DNA of 64,000 nt from contig NC_057926.1 of assembly GCF_018873765.1 (NCBI RefSeq), positions 51,813,878-51,877,877 of the forward strand, in the 5' to 3' direction. This stretch comes from Telopea speciosissima (taxonomy: Eukaryota > Streptophyta > Magnoliopsida > Proteales > Proteaceae). The notes beneath the pieces were generated by a model. The model saw only the letters and a list, made by a program, of their open reading frames with translations. It ran no database searches and was not told the origin of the DNA. Positions 48,851-60,771 of this stretch are shown here, piece after piece. A program made the position numbers and the translations under genes. Each line of letters starts with the position of its first letter. Position 1 is the first letter of the stretch.

Positions 48851-51260
48851 AAACCGGCCACTTGAACTGCCAATGATGTCTATAAAAAGAAAAAATTCAA
48901 AACAAAGGAAAGGATCCACAAATCAATGAAACAATTCTATACATTTATATTCACAGATCAATCAAACTATTCTTTACATTTATCTTTTTGTTTTTTTTTT
49001 CTAGTTGTAAATGGTTTCCGTTCTTTTCCTTAAAAGAACCTGTTGGGGTTACTCTCCACCAGTACAATCAGATGCAATGATGTATCATTCAAAGTCAAAT
49101 TGAAGATCTCTGCAGTCCTTCAATGGCAAGATGGGAGGATCTCAAAAGAGGCGTCATTGGCTACTGGCAGTCGGCAATTTGGTGTTGTTAGCACATTTTT
49201 AAGACTTGTGTGGCGCTCTGGTGCCAACATCAAATTGAGGCTTCAACCCGACAATTGGTTGTTATTAGCACACTTACCATGGAGATTTTGGTGCCGGCAT
49301 CACACTGAAGCATTGATAGTGCGTTAATGGAGGCTTTGTAAACATTTTACCATAGATGTATCTAGAGAGAAAATTAATTTGATTTCTTCTTTTTCTTCTT
49401 CTTTTTCTTGGCATTGCAATATATCTCTGCATTTTTAAAGAAAACTCCTTGGATTACCAAGGCAATGGTAGGACCCATTCTTTGATTCAATTCATTTTAT
49501 GGCATTTTCAATTCACCGCTGCTGATGCTGAATTTAGTGGAAACAAGGGGATGTGTTTCCACTATGTGTTTCCACTAGGTGATGTCCATTATAAAAGATA
49601 ATCTATTGAAATCAAACTAATTGAACAATTATACTAAAGAATGCACACGTCCGAATTGAACTCAAGTTTCGGGTAGACAACACCATCGACGCAGTGATCA
49701 CCCACCAGTTCGTTTATGGAGATTCCTTAAAGAATTGAGAAGTTCCTTGTAGAGATGTAGCTTAGAATTGCGAAGTTTCTGGCAGATGGAGCATAATGAA
49801 CGACAAAATCCTTGTAGATGAGGAGGTGCAGACCCTCTCAAACTCCATGTAACCCATTTCAAACTCCACACACCCTCTCATTATTTGGAGAAGCTCTTCT
49901 CCTTTCATTCCCTCTGCCTGTAAAAGTTCCATTGTAAGATTCAGAACTATAAGGTCAAAATAATGAAGTTCGAGTTTGAAATTCTGAGCTAGAAAAGATC
50001 ACAAAAGAATAGTCAATTCGTGGAGTACCAAAATGAAATTTAATTATTTTAAGTTGGTAGACCTCATTGTGTAGAAAAATATGAACATAAAACAATGTAG
50101 AAAATAGTGAAAATTGCGAACAACAATCACACAATACTACTAAAGTACTAAGGATTTACGTGGTTTAGTAAAATTGCCTAAGTCTAGGGTGATATGAGAT
50201 CTGTTTCGATAACTATCAATGGAAAATAGGGTTATAGTTACTCATCCTCACACTCTCTCAATTACATAGAAAACCATCCCACTACAAATATATAGTGAAA
50301 TTTTACATAAACACAAATTATGAAAATATCCATGTAGCCCTACAAAATTTTTCCTTAGGGTCTTCAGACCCTAAAGTCTCTTAATGGTCCTTCAGAATTA
50401 ACCCACTAATCCATACGACGGAATACAAGACATCATACCCAACACAAGACTCAAGCAACCTACATAATTTTATTTATAAAACAAAAGAAATATATACATT
50501 GTGGGACACCTACCTTAGCCCTAAACCAGCAATAATAATTTAACCAAGTCATCTCACAAAACAAAAATAAGACACCCATCCCCAATACAAAATAAATTAT
50601 ATTATATGCAAATTGTCTAAGCCTAAATTGTATTCCAAACGAACCTGCTTTACCTCATCCGCAAGTATCATAATTCATAGCTGATAGCTTCATCCCGATC
50701 GTAACTGATTTGATTCTGCTTTTTAATAAAATTTTCTATGGTTTTACCCTTGGATCATATCAGTGGATTGGTATTTGATCAGTCAAGAATCGAGATTGGG
50801 ATAAGTCTCAGCTGATCCTGATCTAAGACCGATATTACGGAACTTGGACAGAATATGTATCTCTATGTCAGTTAAAGAACATCCATTTGCTTGTGAGGTA
50901 AAGGATGCTGTATAAAATTGTCGAATACCGATATTATATAGAATTTCATTAGTTTCTTCCGATATCTCATTTTTTTTTTCAGTTTTGTGGCTCGAATACG
51001 GCTACGCTAGTAAGTTAAGATGGCACTTGGAAACCATATGATGAACATTGGTCCAATTTGTCATGTTTTGAATTCTTTGTCATATTAAGATGTTATTATA
51101 TTGAATCAACAAACAAGGAAATTTTTGTATGAGACACAAAGAATAAGTGAATACCTTGTAGGGAGTTTTACATGATGGTCCAGTAACGACTTACACAGAG
51201 ACAGTTGTGCATGTCATGAGAATTATGAGCGGGGTACCCACGTTAACATCATAAGATTTA

Positions 51261-51395
51261 GGGAGAATGTTTACTATGCCGCAGCGTAGCTGTGCGCAGG
51301 CACATGGGCCTGCCACTTAGGGGGCAGGATGGTAATTGTGCCTACCCCCATGTGCCTGGACACAACCTACGTTGCGGTACAGAGAAAAGCACCCC
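51261..51395 (+). mobile_element. MITE, GTTCTC family, inside array block B
   Basis: Starts GGGAGAATGTTTACTATGCC and ends GGTACAGAGAAAAGCACCCC. The flanks are identical 9-mers, TAAGATTTA (51252-51260 and 51396-51404). The paralogous blocks at 57180 and 59545 read CATCATAAGACTTATAGTT with no element, giving two natural empty sites. Confidence 0.92.
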
Positions 51396-51474
51396 TAAGA
51401 TTTAATAGTTATCCTCTTAGCTGAGATGTGTCACGTAAGGGTGTGAAAAGATGAATGTTCACCAACATTTCTAT

Positions 51475-51636
51475 AGACCTTTATCTGCTCCATTTCTTGG
51501 GCGGGTCCATTTCCCAAGTTCCTCTAATAGAGGAGGCAGAAATGACCATCCTACCCCCTGCCCAGGTGGGGTCCACACCCTCTATTAGAGGAACTTGGGG
51601 AAATAAAGCGGACGGGAAATGAACAGATAAAAATAC
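51475..51636. mobile_element. Fold-back MITE inside array block B
   Basis: Arms AAGTTCCTCTAATAGAGG and CCTCTATTAGAGGAACTT pair near-perfectly; the outer ends are CTTTATCTG and CAGATAAAAA. The flanks CATTTCTAT and CGTTTCTAT form a 9-bp duplication with one change. Paralogues at 57260 and 59620 show the empty site AATGTTTCTATCTTA. Confidence 0.88.
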
Positions 51637-51706
51637 CGTTTCTATCTTAGATGCGTGATTGGTCGATCCTTCACCAATGTTTAACCCTTTATGCCCAGCT
51701 CAAACC

Positions 51707-53000
51707 AGTGATCAAGAATTCGATCGAAACCTGTCAAAACCGTCAAGTTGTCTCGGTTTCGACAGATTCTGAGACGAGTTGGATTGAAACTTTTAAAAAT
51801 CCCTTAACTCAGTCTGGTTTCGAGCATTTCGATTTGGCTTCAATCGAAACTGACGGTTTCAATCGAAAGCAGGTTGAAACGGTTGAAACCATGACCAAAT
51901 AGTATGCTTTTTCCTTGGTTTTAGCTGAACTGAACATGATGCCAATAATTCACAGACCAAGCATCTTTACTTTTAGGTGCAAAACCATACTACACAGCCT
52001 TATCTTCTACTCCTCCTACCTTCTTTTTCCCATTCAAACCAATGATAGCCTTATCTTCTATTCCTATCTTCTTCTCCTATTCTTTATTTTTGCATCTTCT
52101 GCTTCTTATTTATTTATTTCTTTTAGTTAAAATTCCATTATGGGTCAAAATCGTCCATCCTTCCAAAGATTTTTGGTTCAAAATGAAGAAAAAGATCTGA
52201 TGAAGAAATATTTGGGAGAAATGAAGCTGTTCTTGGTATTCCTCTAGTTCTATTCTATTATCGTCCATTGTAATTGTTTAAATTGTATGCTGTGTTGTTT
52301 TGTTGATTTACCTTTTTATTTTTGGGTTCATAGATCTCGAAAAGAGGATCATTTCAAGGAGGAGAGCAGTTTTTATGGAGGCATCTCCTTGTATGACAAA
52401 AAGTTTCTCAGGTGGGCTGGGGAGATCAATAAAGAGTTTGACATTAAATTCCAACCCTGTGCATTTCTTTTTCCAATCGGTAATGGACTATCAGACCAAT
52501 TGGTCCCATAACATGTCATGGGATACATATGTTGTGCATTTGGAGGAACGGCTTCGCAATCTTCAGTGGTACGCTGCTCGTGGATTAGACTCACCAAGAA
52601 ACTCCACATGAAATTAAAAAGGGGCATCTTAATGTTTTATTTGGATTCAATGTATTATTCATGGTTCAAGTACTTTATAATTATGTGAACTAATTATAAA
52701 TTTATAATACCATTTTATTGTCTGTATTGTATCAGCACGTACGTTAGTAAACTTGGGTCAATAACCACAAGTATTATTTTCAATGATTTTTTGATGAATG
52801 TAATTCATGGATTGTGTTTAAAATGTGAAAAGTAGGCAACCTGTAAAAAATCAGACCTAAAAAACATTGTTTTGGGGTCGAAACCTAGGTTTCCCCATCA
52901 ATGGGAAAAAATCCTAGATTTCGACCGAGATATGGTCAAAACCGAGACAAACTCGATTTCTGACTGATCGAAACCTCGAAACCCGGGTTTTAAAACCTTG
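51707..53000. mobile_element. Unclassified 1.3 kb element
   Basis: Bounded by identical 9-mers GCTCAAACC (51698-51706 and 53001-53009). Both ends carry GTTGTCTCGGTTTCGAC-like sequence in inverted orientation, and the right edge reads GGGTTTTAAAACCTTG. It interrupts array block C. The inside holds overlapping open frames at 52287-52611, with NWSHNMSWDTYVVHLEERLR and LQWYAARGLDSP that look protein-like but match no family I know. A Mutator-like non-autonomous element is the best guess. Confidence 0.6.
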
Positions 53001-54284
53001 GCTCAAACCCATCTAAAGCCCAGCTAACCATCCCATCCGAAACCCATCTATTTTCCTTTTTTTTCTTTCTTTCTTGTTTTTGTTAAAGTTATAATAAAAG
53101 GGAGACCATATAATATTAGATGATCAGACCTAATATCCACCATGTGGCAGATTAATTAAGGCCTAAATATTATGCACTAACTAGGTTCCTTCATTATCTA
53201 TCAAATTTTGAATTAAATCAGAGTTTGCCATGTGGCAGTATAAAACTTTAACGATTCATAACGTTTAAAAAAAAATATACATGAAAAACTATCCCAATAT
53301 ATGGGTGTTCGAAATTTTTTTGAGTTTAGCTCAAAAAAAAAAAAAAAAAAAAAAGAAATTTCACAGACACCCCCTAAAAGTATTTAATATCTCAGAAATT
53401 TATCATAGTTGGTCAAAATGTCACAGACACCCCTTATTTTTATGAATTTATTTCAATTTAATCCATTTTGTTAGTCTCTACAGTTAAGTATCTGTTAACT
53501 CTTTTTAAATGATGAAATTACCCTTACTTTAGTGAAATCCCTAAAAATTTATTATTTTTTTTCTCCCCTTCTTCTTCTCCTTCTTCACCAACACCACCAC
53601 CACCACCACCTCCAGCCCTCCGTCTCTTGCTCCCCTGCAACCCCGCCACCACCCTCTCCAGTCTCCCTCGCCCGACCATGCTCTCAGCAATCCAACCCCA
53701 TAAAAACCCTAACTCTACAAATTAAAACCTTAACCCACCAACGTATGGCGTAGTCCAAAAAAGCCTTATGCTCTATGAAACAGAAAAAGGAAACAAACAC
53801 AGAATACTCTGCCCATCTGCCATTGCCATCTGCTAGATGAAAACGAAAGCAAAGGTTGCAGATTGGCGATAGACGGAGAGGAACACAAACATAATTTACC
53901 AATTTCATCACAACAAAAGGAAAACACAGAAAGAGTGGAGACTAGACTGTAGAATACATATATTGAGCAAATACTTTTTTCGGCCATTTCCTAATTTTCT
54001 TGCTCCACCCACCAGAAACTTTGTTCTGTTCTTCCCTTCGGCAAGAATTCAAAATTTAAAAATAAAAAATGATTAAGTAGAGAGAGAGAGAGAGAGAGAA
54101 TATTTTCATCATATTTTGATTTTTAATACTATATTTGAATGAAAAACACCGACTAACACAAGTAGTAATTTTGTAGAAAATTGCATCGAATCAAATTGAT
54201 AAAAACAGGGGAAGTAATCCTTATCGGAAATCCTCTTGTGGGGAAATGTCTGTGTGTGTGTGAGAGAGAGAAAGAGAGATTACT

Positions 54285-54720
54285 AACCCTCTCGAGGGCT
54301 CCAAGGCACCTACTGAAGCCGAATAGGAGGAGTTTCTGCAATTCCGCTCCAAGTTCCTAACGACGGCAGTGGGCGTGGCGTTATGATGTGAAGAAATTAA
54401 ACGCAGCGGGACAACTAAGGAGGTGATCTAATGAAGCCGAATCCCGCAAAAACAAAGGATTGTCTCGCATGTCGCGTTGGGCTGTGGAATATGGATGTTG
54501 CGATTGAGAAGAGACGTTTGCAGCGAATTCACACACTTCTGCGAATCGTCCGGCGTCATAGGCCCATTCGATGACGACGCCGGAGCTGGTGCCGGAACCT
54601 GCAATGCAAACTTAGCATGCGCCGTAAACAGCCACGCCACTAGAATGAGACAGCAACAGCTACTGTCAAGAGACTCCCTCTGCAAATGGGGTAGCTACAT
54701 GCGTTGATTCCATGGTCGCC
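54285..54720 (-). pseudogene. Captured fragment of an At4g28100-like GPI-anchored protein gene
   Basis: The minus strand reads SSCCCLILVAWLFTAHAKFA, then MTPDDSQKCVNSLQTSLL, PQPNATCETILCFCGIRLH and, after a stop and frame changes, NATPTAVVRNLERNCRNSS and SRCLGALER. This is the central Cys-rich region of the plant family of uncharacterised GPI-anchored proteins exemplified by At4g28100 (recalled from memory). The signal peptide, N-terminal part and GPI-attachment region are missing. An in-frame TAG replaces the expected Gln codon after GIRLH, and at least one frameshift follows, so it cannot make the normal protein. The shortened open frame 54685-54428 (85 codons) has a hydrophobic N-terminus but is probably a by-product. 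Confidence 0.82.
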
Positions 54721-54767
54721 TTAGTCGGAGCAGGTGATGGGAGCCGGAGCCGCAGCCATAGAGGGAA

Positions 54768-54893
54768 GAAGATGAAATGACAGTTTTGTCCTTTTATTTA
54801 AATAACTAAGGGGTAAAATGGATATTTAGGGAAGAAGATGAAATGACAGTTTCGTCCTTTTATTTAAATAACTAAGGGGTAAAATGGATATTT
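54768..54893. repeat. Two-copy 62-bp direct repeat
   Basis: Two near-identical copies of a 62-bp unit begin GAAGAAGATGAAATGACAG and include GGGGTAAAATGGATATTT. They lie just inside the right inverted end of the gene-capturing element, where some Mutator-like elements carry subterminal repeats. Confidence 0.85.
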
Positions 54894-56959
54894 CACCTTT
54901 GGGTACTACCTGTGCTTAACGTTTGGGGTGTCTCTGACATTTTGACCAAGTATGATAAGTTTCTGAGATATTGGATACTTTTAGGGGGTGTCCGTAAAAT
55001 TAAAAAAAAAACAAAACATATGACTAATTTAGAGTGTAGACCATGCCTTTCATAATCAACGGTTGGATTTGTTAAATCAGGTGACTATGGCACATTTGGT
55101 GGTTGAATGTATGAAAGTTTCCATGGATGAATCGACCCCAAGAAATTTTGCCTAAAAGGAATTCAATTTTAAAAACCGTTTTTCTAGAACATGGCATGTT
55201 GCACAAATGGAAATTTTGTGATAGACAAAAATCAAAGTCTCCTCCTCATCTAGTTATATGTCAAGTTTCATCTCAAATGGAGTTGGGCAAATAACAACAT
55301 AAAAATTTTGAAAATCTAAAGAAAATAAATGGTGACAAATAAAAGGATTATCTCAATACACGAGTTCTGTAAATAATTTTGGGGTTGTAGGATGACATGA
55401 AATTAACTTTCTTAACTCTTTATCTTAACCCCAAAAATGGCAAGTACCATTAGGGTACCTAACCTTTAGTGAAAGTACACCTAAAATACCTTACATTTAC
55501 AATATTATGTTTAGGGTATCTATATTTCATAAATATTATGTTTTGAGATATCGATACTTCATTTTGTCGTCCTGGATTTAACTCAGGAGATTTCCCATGC
55601 CCTAGAAGCATTCCAAATCTTTTTGGTCTAGGATTTTTTTTTTTTTAAATGCTTATTCAATATGTTTTAAAAATCATAGAATTGGATTTACATAACTAAC
55701 CCTTACTCTATTTAATAAATAAGATGGAGAGAGAGAATGCTCTCATTTGCTAGTTAGAGAGGATACGTGTGTGAAATTCGATTTCTCTTTCATTTGCCTT
55801 TTTTGTTTGTTTTTGGGTCTTTTTCCTTCTTATTCTTCTCCATATGAGTGGAATAATTATCACCTCACTGAAATCTTGCACGACAGGTTGATTCTGAATT
55901 CTCTCAAGTTCTTGAGTGATCTTAGCAATGTCAACATTGCAATTTTGAAACGTAATATGACTCCATCGTCCAAGGCCAAAATTTCAGAGAGTAATGAAAT
56001 AAACTGAAATCAAATCTAGTCGGTGCTCGAGAACCGGTGGTAGTTCAAGACGAAGTTATATTGCCATTACAAGCCAAGACAACTAGTTGAAAACCATTAC
56101 AACAACGCAAAAAAGATAGAAAAACCATGTGGAAATTATTGTCACAACAATCCACAACTGTTGTACGAGAATTGGTGGCAGTTCAACCAACACTTTGTGC
56201 AGTAGGCACCACTTCCTCAATCCGACAAGTTGGAGCTTATTCTCGTCCCTCTTTGCTATAGGTTTGTCTAACAAAAAAGAAAAAAAAAACATGGTTGATT
56301 GATAACTTTTGAATGCAGGATAATGGTTGGATCTCTTTCTTCCTCCTCCTTGTCAATCTCTTGCATATAGTATTTAGGGTAAACGATGCTGAACTACACA
56401 TTAGAAAGTCATTTGAAAAGGTGGATGCTGAACTTGGGATCCTATTAGACACAAGAAGCAAATTTAGATGGGTACTATCACCCATACGATCCATAAAATG
56501 ACTGTTTAAATCTTAACCTATTTTTGATCTTATGCATAAATTCTAGTCCCGATAAGAAAACTAAACAAGATCTATTACCAACCTTTGATAGTTCCAGCGT
56601 ACTAAACTCACAAGCTATAAGCTGTATAGGCAGATGCCAAGCTTAACTTTTAAAAATATCATTTCATTAGTTTACTCCAATATCTCACTTTCTTCTTGTA
56701 AGATATGATGGCACTAAAAACCAAATGAAGAGCATTGTTCCAGTTTTTCATGCTTTGAATTCTTTGCTATATTAAGATATGTAATTATATTGAATCAACA
56801 AACCCAAGGAATTTTCTTTTATGAGACAAAGAATTAAGTAAATAGCTTCCTTGTACCTGATCACTACAAATGTATTTCTCTCCCAATGTGTTTAACATGA
56901 CGGCCAGTAACCACTTACACAGACTGGTGTGCTTTTCATGAGAATTATGGTTGGCATTA

Positions 56960-57158
56960 GGATTTTTATCCTCTCCAATTCCTTAAGTGTGGCAGTGCGG
57001 CAGTGCTAAGTGGAGATGTTGACACCTGGCAACTGTCGCATCCAACGGTCCGAGCTCATTGATATGGACGGTTAGATGCAGCAGCTGCTAGGTGTCGACA
57101 TCTCCACCTAGCACTGCTGCACTGCCACACTTTAAGGAATTGAAGAGGATAATTTTCC
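56960..57158. mobile_element. Fold-back MITE inside array block B
   Basis: The left arm GGATTTTTATCCTCTCCAAT and the complement of the right arm, GGAAAATTATCCTCTTCAAT, pair and continue through AGTGTGGCAGTGC and GTGGAGATGT for about 80 bp. The flanks GTTGGCATTA (56950-56959) and GTTGGTATTA (57159-57168) differ at one base. Paralogous block copies near 47485 and 51232 lack it. Confidence 0.9.
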
Positions 57159-60100
57159 GTTGGTATTACCAATGTTCACATCATAAGACTTATAGTTGTC
57201 CTCTTAGCTGACATGCGTCACGTATACTTAGTGAAAATATGAATGTTCACCAATGTTTCTATCTTAGTAGGCGTGACAATTCTCAACCTGATCGTTTTAT
57301 ACATGGGGACAATATGCCGATATATGAGGTGTATGTAAATTGTTGAGTTTTGCTAGAAAAAAATAAAACTAAAAATGGCATGCATATGGCTAATCTAGAG
57401 TCTAGACCATTCCCTTTTTAATCAATGGTTGGATTTATCAAATCATTTTTCCATGTAGCCATGACACATTAGGTGGTTGAGTGTATGGAATCTTCCATGG
57501 GTGGACCGACACCTAGAAAATTTACCTAAAAGGATTTCAATTTAAAAAACTGTTTTTCTAGAACATGGGATGTCCATTATAACATATAATCTATTGAAAT
57601 CGAACTAATTGAACAGTTATACACATATACTAAAGAATGCACTCGTCCGAACTTAAGTTTAGGGTAGACGACACCATCGACGCATTGATCACCCACCAGT
57701 TCGGTTATGGAGACAGATTCCTTAAAAGGAATTGCGAAGTTCCTGGTAGAGATGGAACTCACTGGTTATGGAGACAAATTCCTTACAGAATTGCGAAGTT
57801 CTTGGCAGAGATGGAGCGTAATTAGTGACTGAATCCTTGAGGGTGAGGAGGTGCAGACCCTCACAACCTCCATGTAACCCATTTCAAACCCCACACACCC
57901 TCCCTCATTATTTGAAGAAGCTCTTCTCCTTTCATTCCCTGTGCCTGTAATGGTTCCATTGTAAGAGTTAGAGCTATAAGGTCAAAATAATGAAGTTCGA
58001 GTTTGAAATTTTGAGCTAGAAAAAATCACAGAAGCATGGTCAATTCATGGAGTACCAAAATGAAATTTAATTATTTTAAGTTAATAGACCTCATAATGTA
58101 GAAAAATATGAACTTAAAATAATGCTAAAAATAGTGAAAATCGCAAACAACAATTACACAATACGCCTAAGGATTTACGTGGTTCAATAAAATTGCCTAA
58201 GTCTAGGGTGATACAAGATCTGCTTCAATAACTATCAATGAAGAATAAGGTTATAGTTGCTCATCCTCACACACTCTCTCAAATTACATAGAAAACCATC
58301 CCACTACGAATATATACTGAAACTTTACATAAGCACAAATTACTAAAATATCCATGTAGTCCTACAAAATTTTTCATTGGACTCTTCAGACCTACGACGG
58401 TCCTTCAGAATTAACCCATTAATCGATGCAATGGAATGAAAGACATCACACCCAACACAAGACCCAAGCAGACCTACCTAATTTTATTTATAAAACAAAA
58501 AATATATATACAAAATGAGACAGCCAATTTAGCGCTAAACCAGCAATAATAATTTAAACAATTCATCACACAAAACAAAAATAAGACACCCATCCCCAAT
58601 ACAAAAGAAATTATATTATATGCAAATTGACTAAGCCTAAACTGTCTTCCAAAACAACCTGCTTACCCTCATCGGCAAGTATCATAATTCATAGCACATA
58701 GCTTCAAGATTGATAGTACGAACTCTGGACAGGAATTGTAACTAAACTGGGAGCAGTTCAAGCGTGATATTGTCATTACAATCCGAGAGAACTAATTGTA
58801 AACCATTACAACATCGCAAAAAAGATAGGAAAACCATGTGGAAATTACTGTAGTTGACAATCCACTACTGTTGTGGGAGAATTGGTGGCAGTTCAAGCAC
58901 AAAGTAGTAATGCCATATCAGAATTTGAAAGTTGGCATCGATAATCTTCAAGCAATACAGCGCAAGTCTGTGTTGTTTTCTGTTCTAATATAACAACTCC
59001 TTAATATCCTGAAAAGGATGCAGAACTACACATTAGAAAGTCATGACCACGTTTAAATCTTAACCTATTTTTTTTTTTAATCTTATTCATAAATTCAAAA
59101 AGTTGTAGTCTGGAAAAAGAAAACTAAACAATGTCTATTATTAGTAGAGACGAGTGTATAAAGATATTGAATATCAGGGAAAAGGAGGTCGAGGAAATAG
59201 CATACGACACTTTTATAAGCTGTATAGACGGATGCGAAGCCTAACCGTTGATTCAAATATCATTTCATTAGTTTACTCCAATGTCTCACTTTCTTCTAGT
59301 AAGATATGATGGAACTAGAAACCATATGAAGAGCATTGTTCCAGTTTGTCATGCTTTGAATTCTTTGTAATATTAAGATGTAATTATATTGAATCAACAA
59401 ACCCAAGGAATTTTCTTTTATGAGACACAAAGCATTAAGTAAATAATAACTTCCTTGTACCTTTTCACTACAAATGTATGTCTCTTCCAACGAGTTTAAC
59501 ATGACGGTCCAGTAACTACTTACACAGACTGGTGTGTTTTTCACGTTCACATCATAAGACTTATAGTTATCCTCTTAGCTGATATGTGTCACGTATACTA
59601 GTGAAAAGATGAACGTTCACCAATGTTTCTATCTTAATAGGAGTGGCAATTGATCCTTTTATACAAGTGGGAGGGAGACCTTCACTATCTGTAGTGAAGA
59701 TTAGGTTTAGGTATGTTGTTAAGAATAGAGGTTTGTCAAATAGTTGATTCAGTATGGTTTCAATCTGTTTCTTATGTACCAAGTCAGTTCGAATCAGACC
59801 AATAAGGTGTTCGGTCTATAAAAATCAAATCGAGAATCAATATCTATCGGTCCGGTTAGTTTGAGTTTGTTATCAGTCTGGTTCAATGGTTTTTTTCATC
59901 GGTCCAATATTTTATTTTTTCATATATAAAAAAGTAAACAAATATTGAAATTTTCTGCTATAAGTCGGTCCAGTCGTTTTGACCTTATAACAATTTCTAA
60001 AATCCAAAATTAATACCGAACAGATAATGAGTTCAATCGATCATTTCGGTTTGATTGATTCAATTGGAACGGTCTATATAACCCCTGTTTACCCCTTTTT

Positions 60101-60602
60101 ACCCCGATCTTAATTTTTTCAAACGTTTAGAGGTAAAATATATATGACGTAGAATGTCATTGTAAGATTTTTCAATGCTTATTTATCATTTATTTTACAT
60201 AATATAATTATTTAAAATTATAACACAAAATGCCATTATAACCAGATTTTAATTTCGCAGCCCCTATATTGGGTTAAGATTATTGTGTAAGAGCAATAAA
60301 ATACTGAATCTAAAATCTAATTCAATCCAGTCATAAGCATCTCCTCTTGACTATAGCAAAAGTAATAGTTAAAATTAATAAGACTTACCTAAAGCCATAC
60401 TAAATCAGTGTGGTAGTTGGTGTGAGAATTGGTTTGCAATCAGTCATTCCTCTGCAATAGATCAATGATGTAATGAGACATGGAAAGTAATAAAAATTTG
60501 TATGAATGAGGATGTAAATCCAACATACTCAAACTCCATCTTTTTTTGGCGCGTTTTCTACGCTCGTTTTGAACTTTTTGTTCGGAGTTAATATTATACA
60601 TA

Positions 60603-60762
60603 GGGAAAAAGAACACTGCCTGGTCATGTGTAGCCTGTGCCTAAACACATTCCACCGTTTCATCCCCTACAAATGAAAAATCCCCCTGATCCATGTCCTT
60701 ATGTGTTCCCTCAGTGGCCCCACTCTAGTGCAGGGGTGCAACAGAACAGCGTTCTTCTTTCC
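60603..60762. mobile_element. MITE with GGGAAAAAGAAC ends
   Basis: The left end GGGAAAAAGAACACTG and the complement of the right end, GGAAAGAAGAACGCTG, are inverted repeats. The flanks TTATACATA and TTATGCATA (60594-60602 and 60763-60771) are a 9-bp duplication with one change. It is distantly like the GTTCTC family and the element at 43050. Confidence 0.8.
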
Positions 60763-60771
60763 TTATGCATA

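Larger units (their letters stand above)
53351..55003. mobile_element. Gene-capturing transposon with inverted ends (Pack-type)
   Basis: Inverted ends of about 76 bp: left ACAGACACCCCCTAAAAGTA through TATCATAGTTGGTCAAAATG (53357-53432), and the complement of the right end reads ACGGACACCCCCTAAAAGTA through TATCATACTTGGTCAAAATG. They agree at roughly 88% of positions. The element splits array block C, which resumes at 55010. It inserted into an A-rich stretch, so the target duplication is unreadable. Inside are a captured host-gene fragment (54285-54720), a 62-bp direct repeat near the right end, a CACCAC microsatellite and 400 bp of unknown origin. No transposase is present. Confidence 0.75.
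46031..59650. repeat. Decayed tandem array of a 2.7-3 kb unit
   Basis: Five sequence blocks recur in the same order. Block A (TTTACGTGGTTCA.. and ATGTAGCCCTACAAAAT) is at about 46035-46640, 50020-50660 and 58020-58720. Block E (AAAAAGATAGAAAAACCATG) is at 56017-56200 and 58725-58900. Block B (GGTCCAGTAACTACTTACAC) is at 47140-47600, 50930-51480, 56640-57290 and 59240-59650. Block C (GGTTGGATTTGTCAAATC) is at 47790-48280, 53085-53340 with 55010-55215, and 57290-57570. Block D (CGATCACCCACCAGTTCG-like) is at 49550-49990 and 57540-57990. From one E to the next is about 2.7 kb. No coding frame runs through the unit. Later insertions lengthen individual copies. Confidence 0.8.

Noticed and set aside
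53532-53753. Frame with a His run
   Set aside because: The His/Pro runs come from a CACCAC microsatellite inside the gene-capturing element; there is no conserved domain.
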